From Actinernus sp. WN-2022 (Eukaryota > Cnidaria > Anthozoa > Actiniaria > Actinernidae), in assembly GCA_030867875.1 (NCBI GenBank), contig JAOWCC010000936.1, forward strand, positions 13,338,095 through 13,402,094: DNA of 64,000 nucleotides, written 5' to 3'. Numbering within the stretch: position 1 is the first letter of the stretch; each line of letters opens with the position of its first letter. A model generated the notes under the pieces. That model saw only the letters and a program-made list of their open reading frames with translations. It did no database searches and was not told the DNA's origin. A program made the position numbers and the translations under genes. Positions 54,921 through 64,000 of the stretch are shown here, piece by piece.

Positions 54921-54976
54921 CAACACTGTCAGCCGTGTTGTATCACATATGTGATACGACACGGCTGACAGTGTTG
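54921..54976. repeat. Palindrome, 28-bp arms
   Basis: caacactgtcagccgtgttg and onward to the centre catatg, inverted with one mismatch. Lies in the upstream flank of the ADAMTS gene. Confidence 0.93.
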
Positions 54977-55773
54977 ATATGGCTTCTCCATCGAATCAGT
55001 ACCATTGAAGAGAAAAAGGAGAAGGAAGAAAGTTTGGATAATTTATGCAAGTGTTTCATCACATCTTTGTAATCTATTCATTAATTATTCATGAGTTTGA
55101 GAAACTTTTTTGAAACATGCGTGGTAAAAATATTTTGCTGATTAATTTCTTACGTTTGCATGGAATTATTATTTCATCACGTAAAAAAAATAATCAGCAA
55201 AATATGTTACTACATATCTTTAGTTTTGGGACCAAATGTTTTAAAAATATAATTTTGAGCAAAATATTTTAATATTCTCATACGACAGGAGCTCCTGCAT
55301 ACAAACATTTTCTATTGTTCTAGAAAGTTCAGAAACTTAGCAGGGGACGCCTTTCTAGTCCTCGATGCCAACTGAAAAACTGATCATTCGGTTATTTATA
55401 AACTTATACACTCACCGTGCTGAAACATTATTTAGATCCCACCTCATTTTTACGGCGCACGCCCTCCTTCGTTAATAGAATGGCAAATATCAGAGGCATT
55501 TTTAGGCCTGAAATGTTACACGAAGGCTAGAGGGTCGGGTACTGACCGTGGCAATCCCACAATCATTTCTGAACTAGAGTCGAAGTCAAGATAATCATGG
55601 ATCGGAGATGGTTGTCCAGTTTCAGTGGCCGGGCTTGACTGAAAAAAATTAGTTCAAGAAATAAAATACCCCTGAGCTGCTGTTCATGACACAAAGGCAA
55701 AACAATGATCGATATGAAAGTGACCGAACATATGTTATTGTGACCCTTGACTCGTTACATAGTATAAAACGTG

Positions 55774-57621
55774 GATACGGACGGCGGATGGCGGATATGT
55801 TAAAATAAATTTATTACATTAATTTTTTTTTTATAATAACAAGAATTGGTGAGCAGTACATCTACGAGAACTCTGATGTGGTTTGTAAATATTTTGATTT
55901 TCTCCGACGCGTTTTGTGTGCTTCACACGGGAAAACGCAATCTTACCTAGCCTGCAACCCTGCATCGGTGTCCGATGAATCTAGCTAACAGGCAGAAATA
56001 AATCAGAGAGCACGTGGCATGACTACAAAGTGTATATTGTTAAAAAATATACTGCTAAAACAAAATCAGAAAGCCGAGAAAATGCCACTTCCAGAAACAA
56101 CCTCGGCCTAGCTTCTCTTGTCCATGTTCTCTATTTTCTCCTCCGAGTACTTTTTCTTACTTTCGACACAGTGCAGTATTCCGTTCAGTGAATGGAGATG
56201 AGCCTATATATCTCAGTTTAATGGCATCTATTTGCCGAACTCACATTACACTTCTTCGCCGGTCACGATTACTGATTCTTATGGATAACGCCGGATTCAT
56301 CGAACGGCGGATCTTTGCTTAAAGATCTAGATGAACTTTATAAAATACAGGCGCTGCTTCAGAAAGATCAAGATACCGGCGACGAGCAATTTCGTTCAAT
56401 TATAAATTAAAACCGGCACAGTAAGTCTTTATCAGACCCAGTGAAACAATCACAATAAAATACGATGTTCTTACCGGCTCCAGTCTGTAATTATTTTCAA
56501 TCAAGGTTTTTAAAATTGGGTTACCTGTACCCTTTTTCTTCTCGCCCCATTTTGACCGCACGTCACAGGTAGCCCAATCCGAAAAAATAACCTTGATTGA
56601 GAGCCGGCAAGCAGACTAAACTGTTTGGCAGTTAAAAACAGCAAATGCCAGTTAAGAAAACCTTACGAGTTTCCTAGAAACCTTAGGTTTATATTAATCA
56701 ACAATTTTGCATATCATGGAATTCGGGTACACGAACCAGTTTCAGTTTAGAAAAAAACGCCTTCTATTTCTACGACACACGCTTCGTCGTCCGGACGGCG
56801 ACATATAACTCAGTATTAAGATAGAGGTCTATTGCATTGGAAGTGAAACGCAACGTGAATAAATAAAATAATTAATAAGTTAACAAAAGTGCCCAGTACA
56901 TCACGCTTTTTTCCAAGGTCGAAATCATTAGGCCCTTACCATATACCAACTTCTATGACGCCGGCCGGCATTTTGACAATTTTTTATCGCGATTGTTTCA
57001 AATTCCTCCCCGATAAGTCATAATTGGCTCTTGACTCATTTGATAATGATTTCGAAAATTTTGCAAACGTCAGCTGAGACCACTGTCTTTATTTAATACG
57101 GCCGGTTGCTAGTTTGTTCTATTACCGTACAGCGTATTAGTACAATAATTTTTTATACTTACTAGGCCAGGGAAAATTTGATTTGTATTATGCGGCTCAT
57201 ATATCAGTCGTTGTGTTTTTCGTATTTTTGTATAACTCCCTCAAGAGTATACCTACAAGACAGAACCTGTGTCACCTTGCGTGCAAACGGTAGAATCATT
57301 TACTTTTCCGAACCAATTGCTTTTAACATTAATATATTTCAATATATTTTTATTACCGGCAACCAGATGTATACCCCAAAAATATCAACACGTAATAACA
57401 TAATTCTGTATAATTCTCCACCTCCTCCACGCTAGCTGTTAATTTTTTTTATGTATACATCCCGAGGCGGTAGCACACAAAACCCGTCGGAGAGAATCAA
57501 AATCATTTACAAACGAAACCAGAGTTGTCGTAGTTGTACTGCTCACCAATTCTTGTTAATTGTTTTTAATATAATATATTTATTTTAACATATCCGCTAT
57601 CCGCCGTCAGCCAACCGTATC
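55774..57621. mobile_element. 1.85-kb element with long (about 170-bp) TIRs
   Basis: The left arm from gatacggacggcggatggcg through ttaaaataaattta, aattggtgagcagtaca and tttgattttctccgac is inverted at 57465-57621. A smaller inner inverted repeat around caaggtt and gccgg(c) spans about 56475-56612. No transposase frame seen; non-autonomous. Confidence 0.88.
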
Positions 57622-57660
57622 ATCCGTATCGTCCGTATCGTCCGTATCGTCCGTATCCCC
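57621..57660. repeat. 9-bp tandem array, cgtatcgtc
   Basis: About five units directly outside the right TIR of the 55.8-57.6 kb element. Confidence 0.85.
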
Positions 57661-57887
57661 TTTTCCAGACACCCCTTAATACCGTGTAAAATTCGACAAA
57701 AACAGCAATTAGTGGTCTGATAATGATTGCTATTAGGCACGCACCTGTACTAGGTCAAGTGCCTGTTAGTTGGGATCAGGAGTTTAATTTTAAAATAGCC
57801 AAACCACAAACATAAAAAAAAATGCTCAGCAGGAATGTATTCGAATTATACAACGTGCATTGGACAAACTACGACAGCCTTACCGTA

Positions 57888-57945
57888 ACCCTGCTGTACC
57901 CGTGCTGTACCCGTGCTGTACCCGTGCTGTACCCGTGCTGTACCG
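57888..57945. repeat. 11-bp tandem array, gtgctgtaccc
   Basis: Five near-identical units directly before the dispersed repeat at 57945. Confidence 0.9.
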
Positions 57946-58085
57946 TATCTCTGTAATTTGATTGGATCAGCAGGACAAAAACAATAGGGAAACCATTTTA
58001 TGTCACGGCATGCCGTACAGTACCGTACCGCAGTATTTGTCGTAGTTTATCCCACTCATTCGAAATCTGCTCTGAACGAGCGCAA
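57945..58085 (+). repeat. Dispersed repeat shared with 39.03 kb
   Basis: gtatctctgtaatttgattg, gggaaaccatt, gtcacggcatgccgtacag and cgaaatctgctct in the same order as 39034-39170. Confidence 0.8.
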
Positions 58086-58329
58086 GGTCCGTACCGTAAG
58101 TTATGGACCGAGTTTTTCCACTCCTCGTGCCATACAGAAGGGGGGGGGGGAGGTGGAGATCTAACGATCCATAGCTCACGTACGGGCCGAGCAAGCGAGT
58201 TTAATAATATGTTTATTATATGACTCAAAATTATTCAATTCAAAACCAGCCTTGCTTCAGTTCTGCGCGCGCTTCGTACGGCAAGGTACTGGACCGCAAA
58301 CTGACCAATCATAGCCCACGAAATTAACT

Positions 58330-59480
58330 AGCCATATAATACATTTATTTATTAACGAATGAAAAGTCCGAAGACTACAGCAAAGCTGATATACAACGTA
58401 AAATTTCAACACAAAGCACTACGGTTAGCTAGGCCTGACATGAAAAGCGCTCGGACTAGATTGCAGCCATAGACAGCTGTTTCGTTCTTATTAGAACTCG
58501 TCAGTATGGCATAGCAAACAGAAATATATTTTGTAGCGTTACGGAATGTACACAAGTGGGTAGGAATTAATGCCTTATGTTATATAAACAAGTTATATAA
58601 TCCCGTTGGGAAAACGTGAGGGTGTATAAAGAGGACTGATTAATATGTAAGAATCACTCGAAGGCGTTTCTCTACGTAAATGATACCTAAATTTTCTTTA
58701 AGACATATGTTAAGAATAGAGGAAATGTACTGACTACACATCTAATATATAGACTTGATTTGACAACATTATATACTACTGTATATAATTAACAAAGCAT
58801 ACATACATGTCCGACAAGTATCAATAAACGAAATGCCCGCACCTGATCTGTTGTTTGTGTTTAATGCAGTTTAGCTATTAAATGTTTTATGCTCGTTTCA
58901 AGGTGATAAGAGTATAACACAGGCTTCGGTGCCAATGCACTACCGACCCGGGACTGAGCTAAGGAGCATCTAGTTTCGAGCCCACAGAAATGTTTGGTTA
59001 TCGGGTCACACGTCATTACGTGTGGCGAAAAGCCAAAAACCAAACAAATCTGAACCTAACATGTCAGTGCCTTGTGAGAAATAGTTATGCTGGCCAGACC
59101 AGCTTTATAAATGATGACAATAACAGGAATAATTTCCGTTTCTCCGATGACGTTTTTAAAACACAAACTTTAGCTACAGATTACACGTGTATCAGTGATT
59201 GTTTAAAATCATGATCTACTCTGACCTGTGGGCCTGGGCAACTAGACGTGTCGGAAAACAGTATATTCATTTGTATGAATTGAATTTGAATGCCAAAATA
59301 GTTTATCCATTTCCGGATTGTAGTTTTGGTTTCGATCTTTAGGATTTAGCCATTCACTGTGCCGGATTATCACTGAAGTTACAGCTTAATCTTAGTTAAC
59401 TTCTAACGTTAAAAATGTAGCTTTGTTAGGTAGTGAGTTGCCAAAAAAATGGTACGGTGAACATCATTCCATTTTGGATA
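58330..59480. other. Intergenic stretch with no recognised feature
   Basis: AT-rich; short open frames on both strands lack homology-like motifs. Nothing assignable. Confidence 0.6.
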
Positions 59481-59488
59481 CATGTGTA

Positions 59489-59744
59489 TAGAGCGGTTTT
59501 CAATTGAGTGTAGTAAAACCAAACGCAAACTACCCACAGCCAGCCAATCATAGGAGCGAGTAATCACAAGTAACTCATAAATGGCTTCCCTTGTGAACCA
59601 ATGATAAATCAAAGCAGAACCAAAACCAATTTGCGTTTGGTTTTACTTTGGATTCTGATTGGTTGGTTTACTTTCTCCGCCAATAGGAGAGCTCAGTAAA
59701 CGCAAAACCAAAACACTTCCGACACTCAATTGAAATTCGCTCTA
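59489..59744. mobile_element. TA-flanked MITE, copy 3
   Basis: TA then gagcggttttcaattgagtg; cactcaattgaaattcgctc then TA. Interior aaccaaacgcaaa and tttgcgtttggttttac make an inner inverted repeat. Confidence 0.92.
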
Positions 59745-60656
59745 ACACTTGAATTGTACTCACCAATTACCTTATTCGTATCTCATTACCGCGCGCGCAG
59801 GAAGTCTGGTAACAATCGTATCAGAGCGAAGCCAGTTGTCCGGCAAAGATCGCAAAATTGGAGTCAACGACTGTTGCGTTATTTTGTGTTATAAGGAAAT
59901 TAACGTTATTTCCGCCATCGACAGTAGCTAGATTGTTCTCTTTCTGTGACAAGGTGGGATACCTTTATGAATAAGGTTAATATGAACAAGTTAAATAACT
60001 AAGTACAATGAAAAGAGTTCCTAAAACTGTTCCCCGCCCCACAAGAGTAGAGAGACGACAATTGGTTCCGCATACACAAACGCAGTAATGTATGATTATT
60101 ATGATAGAGTCAGTTGTTCCTCATCTCGTCCTGCGAGTAGTTCCTTCGTACATTGTTTGAGTGCATTTGCTAATATCGATGTTGTAAGGCAGGCTAATTC
60201 GGAAATGTATTACTTACTGAAAGAGTGTAATGTATGAGCAATGTAGTAAACGGTGTATAACCCAAAGAAACGAAGACTAATCTACTTCTACGTGCTCGTT
60301 TGTTTGAAATCGTGTAAATGTAACCTTTCGGAGGTTCATAAGCGATCAGAATTGCAAAAGGGTGATAGGCGCTTTAATCCAACATGGCGGACCTCTCACT
60401 TTACTAGTGCGCATGCGCGGTACATATGTATATTTTAAGAATATTAATGTTTTCACTCATATGGCAAAGAGAAACTATCATTTAGCCAGCATCGACGTCA
60501 GTGATCGAGATCTTAAATGGGCTGTGTGACATGATGTTGAGAGGCTTCCTTTATATTCACAGTAAGGGCCATATACTTACAACCCTTGCCATTTAAGTCG
60601 GACCGATTCAGCAATTTCCGGCTATTTTTAACACAACCCCCCTCCCCCATTTCAAT

Positions 60657-60790
60657 GTTGTGAAGGGGGAGAGGACACAAGCGAAGTCATAAAAAATGCT
60701 CGCGATGTGTCGGAGGAGTTCGTTCAGTGTTCTGAACTGATAGCCTTATTTTGTCGGGCGGTCCGTACTTAAATGGCGAAGGTTGTCTGA
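60657..60790 (+). repeat. Direct repeat, left copy
   Basis: ttgtgaagggggagaggaca, gatgtgtcggaggagttcgt, cttattttgtcgggcggtcc and taaatggcgaaggttgt recur at 62950-63075. Confidence 0.9.
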
Positions 60791-61198
60791 CGCGAGATTT
60801 TAGGTGGCTCACATGGTATAATTGTTAATAACGTCCAGGGAATTTAACGAAAACAGCTCAAAACGAGAGGGAGTAGTAAGCACTTGGTGGGAATACGGAT
60901 GCGCTTGTCAATGCAAATTTGATGAAAAAGCCCGTTACCCCGGGTAAAAAAATATCCGAGGGCGTATCCAAATATTTGACTTAATTGTTTTCGCACAATT
61001 AGGTTCAGTGATCACACTCAATGCTCAAAAAAGTGGATAAAGGGGTTTCGTTTATGATGTAGATGTATCCATTTCTACTGCTTTCAGTATTAATTCCGGT
61101 GCAGCATTTGCGTTTCATCAAATGTTCAAATGTTTCATCAGTCTAGAAGCATGCGTGTTTCACAAAGCCCTTCAATCTATATATAGCTACTCAGTATA

Positions 61199-61455
61199 GG
61201 AGCAGAATTCCACCGGATTCCGCCTCGCAGTGCTGATCTCAATCCGATAGAGAACTGTTTCAACATAATTAAGCCATCTTTAGAGAAAGACGCTATCAAA
61301 CAGAAAATTACGCGCGAGTCGTTCGAGCAATTCAAAGCTCGTGTATCCCGGCATCTGAATAATATCCCACTACAGTTCGTTGACAACGCTATTGAAAGCA
61401 TGCCAACAAGATTGCAGACTGTTGTAGAACAGAAGGGACATAGGACCAGGTACTA
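61199..61455 (+). pseudogene. Tc1/mariner-type transposase C-terminal remnant
   Basis: Plus frame reads IPPRSADLNPIENCFNIIKP, then LQFVDNAIESMPTRLQTVVE and ends GHRTRY-stop. The S-x-D-L-N-P-I-E-N block carries the last acidic residue of the DDE/D catalytic triad, and M-P-x-R-x-x-x-V is the usual tail. The N-terminal two-thirds is missing. Confidence 0.9.
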
Positions 61456-62949
61456 GAGATGGAAAAGGACAACAACGGTTGCATATCCTGAGAACTGTCA
61501 CTGCCGATTTATTCGTGGTAATAACCGTTACGTTACCCACTGAGCGTAGTGTAAAACTGTTCTCGGACTCGGCCAATCAAGCCTGCTCTTACCAATATAT
61601 TCATAACCCACTCTAAACTGTCTAATATATAACAAATAACACAGTATATAAAATGTTAATCCGTTCCAGAACTATTGCTATACTTGTTGGGCTTTTTTTC
61701 CCGTTCGGCCCTGCATTTCAGCCGTGTCACGGCAGCAGTCACACAACAACATAAGCTGTTGTTTTCCATCGGCATTTCTCCTCTTTAGACGTATTTCCAT
61801 GCACTTATACCGTTAAAACGTTTTCATAACATATATACTGTTTAAGTTGTGTCATATAAAGCGTTCTAGAAGTACATAGGATGCGCCGAAATGCTGGTTT
61901 GAATATTTCTCCGTTGTAACGGTTAATAAATTCAAATTTTAGATGGAGTTTTATTTGCAATGAGGGGAGAAATGAGCAAACTCTATGTTGAAAGCCTGTA
62001 TCACACAAAGTACTCAGTTCATCGTGTTCAGCGTCCAAAACTCATACTATAGAGCAAGTTTTCTTGGCTGAGGCTTGCAATTACAGGCAGAAATCATCGT
62101 TTTGCCGGTTGGAAAAATGAGCGGAGAATGGTAGAGATGATCACTTCCGCGGCTACTGTAACGCGCGCTAAAAGTACAGTGAGTCCGTTACAACTGTTGC
62201 TTTTGCATTTTATTATTTGTTTTCGACTACGATAGATATCTTTTTACATTCAACCACCTTGATTTCGTCTTTAACGTCAGAGCCATGTGATAGTGGTATA
62301 GCGATTCGTTTCCAGATTTGGCACTTCAAGCTCTGCGTGAACCTCTAAAGAAACCATCCATTGAATAAGGCTTGTTGTTATTCTGATCCATCCTTCGATA
62401 ACGGCTTGGGAAAAGCCTTCTCTGCATGTTGGGACATTTCTCAGTGTCGGCCCTACTATAGGTCACTAGATATATTGTTCGCTGAATTCGGCCCTCGAGC
62501 TTCCGCCATTATTAACACAGCTGATATGAGTCGTGATCGAAAGTTCGTTAGCCGTTTTAAATTTTGGCCCATGCGCGGCTTCAATAAATGAATATTCACA
62601 AGCTATTATGACTTTGAAATTGTAAATGTGTATCAGTATTAATAAATTTAGTAAAAATGTGTTGAATTTTAAAATTTATTTTTTTAAAGCTGTAATTCTA
62701 TATTTTTCATATGCACACCACCCCTCCCCCCTACTTTTATGACGTCACATAGACATGACGTCACTGTATGTATGGTCATATTAAGATTTTCATTTGGTGT
62801 CCATTTTGAAACAAACTCGCCTCAAAAAAGCTGGCACAATCTACTGAAGCTAATTAAATGCCCTGGACGTGGGTGCCATTCGCTCTAGTCCAGACGCTGG
62901 TCTCCCCTTTCAGCTTCTGGCTCGGGCTGCCTGTGGTGCCTTTCTATCC

Positions 62950-63075
62950 TAACATTGTGAAGGGGGAGGGGGGACAAGCGAAGTCATAACAAAAGCCCGC
63001 GATGTGTCGGAGGAGTTCGTTCAGTGTTAGCCTTATTTTGTCGGGCAGTCCGTACTTAAATGGCGAAGGTTGTAT
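62950..63075 (+). repeat. Direct repeat, right copy
   Basis: Same blocks as 60657-60790 with a 12-base deletion after ttcagtgtt. About 2.29 kb separates the copies. Confidence 0.9.
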
Positions 63076-63166
63076 GTTCAGCTAAAATCAAAGAAAATAT
63101 GCGGTAAAAATGACGAACAAACGATGTGAAGATCGATCGAGATTTCAAGGAAACTATTGCATTTTT

Positions 63167-63212
63167 AGCCAATTAACATCCAGCAATCGAACATTTACTC
63201 CACACAAGCACC
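63167..63212. repeat. Orphan unit of the 77-bp satellite
   Basis: tagccaattaacatccagca, atcgaacatttactccacac matches the satellite unit core with several substitutions, 41 kb away from the array. Confidence 0.75.
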
Positions 63213-63419
63213 GTAATAAAATAGAAACCGAATCCGAACCAATAAAACTATTGCCATTTAATGAAACAGACAGTGATCGGTGACGTCACAAAACGGACAA
63301 AATGTTATAATAATAAATAGATATAACAAGAAAATAGCACCTAGCATTATAACTTAGAATAACATATAGTTACATAATTCTGCAGTATTCAGTCATTTTG
63401 ATAAAAATATACTGACGGT

Positions 63420-63600
63420 ACCACGCACATGCAAGGTTCGAATCCCGGCCTCGTTCTTGGATAAGGACGTATAACCCGTTGGCCGTGTCTCCTTCCTCTT
63501 CTAATCTATACGAGGGGAACATAAAAGAACCTGTTGTGTTATTTCGAGAAAGAGTAGGGGATTGTCTCCCGACACAACAGCCTGATTTATTCTGAGGTAC
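63420..63600 (+). repeat. Possible tRNA-derived SINE tail, type C
   Basis: aggttcgaatcccggcc is a canonical box B, followed by ttggataaggacgtataacc and gttggccgtgtctcc. No convincing box A upstream. Confidence 0.5.
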
Positions 63601-64000
63601 TAACAATCACTCATGATTGTAAACTGCACGGCAGCACATAACCTTATGAAGTGCGTTTAAATATATCCATATAGAATTTGCGATATATAAATGAATCGTT
63701 TTTTAAATAAATTAGTTACGAACACAAAGTACCGACATCCTTTACGATCTTGGCTTGTCGCTTTTGATCGGACCTTTTTTTAAAATAGGAGTATATTAAG
63801 AGTGTCTACACAGAAGTATGCTTTTTGTGACACTATATAAGGTAATATTTAATTAGATTTGCTAACTCGTGGATTAATTACTTATTTAGGATTAAAAACT
63901 TATTGTTTGGTGAGGAAAGAGCAGCACCTTCCTACTTTTAATCCTCAGCAGAAGAAAGAAATACAATTGTTGCCAAGGTAACCAAGATCCTCTGTTTAAA
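63601..64000. other. Terminal stretch, nothing recognised
   Basis: AT-rich sequence without repeats, exons or motifs I can assign. Confidence 0.5.

Overview
The window looks like a chromosomal segment from an animal, most likely an anthozoan cnidarian such as a coral or sea anemone. This is inferred from AT-rich, repeat-laden introns with GT-AG sites, tRNA-derived SINEs, many short inverted-repeat (TIR) elements, CR1/L2-like LINE debris and a Crypton. Species cannot be fixed from sequence alone. No prokaryotic operons, CRISPR arrays or rRNA genes are present, and most long reading frames are chance or repeat-driven.

One real protein gene dominates. It is a secreted ADAMTS-type metalloprotease on the minus strand, running from a signal-peptide exon at 54116 leftwards off the window at position 1. 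I rebuilt 21 well-supported exons and two plausible ones by splice sites, codon phase and family motifs. In order they encode a signal peptide, a propeptide ending in a furin-type RTRR site, a reprolysin catalytic domain (HEMGHNLGAPHD, then a Met-turn), a disintegrin-like module, the central thrombospondin type 1 repeat (TSP1), a Cys-rich domain, a spacer, and the first C-terminal TSP1 repeats. Phases join cleanly at nearly every junction. One short propeptide exon (between 47219 and 40608) is uncertain, and the segment normally carrying the CGVCGGD-like motif (between 17834 and 11325) was not found. More TSP1 repeats should lie beyond position 1.

Introns hold nearly everything else. By region: 1-10 kb, foldback elements, a decayed LINE next to exon 5535-5661 and a 13-bp minisatellite inside a TIR element; 10-21 kb, a perfect 90-bp palindrome, a TTAA-flanked TIR element, an octamer-bearing TIR element and SINEs; 21-25 kb, a 77-bp satellite and a 112-bp tandem triplet; 27.5-28.1 kb, a tandem array of decayed copies of the exon carrying the end of the zinc site; 30-34 kb, four foldback elements and two minisatellites; 35-42.7 kb, nested SINE/TIR insertions and a RecQ-like helicase fragment; 43-44.5 kb, a broken Crypton tyrosine-recombinase gene; 47.7-48.8 kb, a TIR element with a second RecQ-like fragment. 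Right of 54.2 kb is the gene's upstream flank: a long-TIR element (55.8-57.6 kb), a TA-flanked MITE, a Tc1/mariner-type transposase remnant and a 2.3-kb-spaced direct repeat.

The gene most likely acts in extracellular-matrix processing. The recurring structural theme is small TIR elements whose centres have expanded into tandem arrays, and transposons nested in other repeats with readable empty sites.
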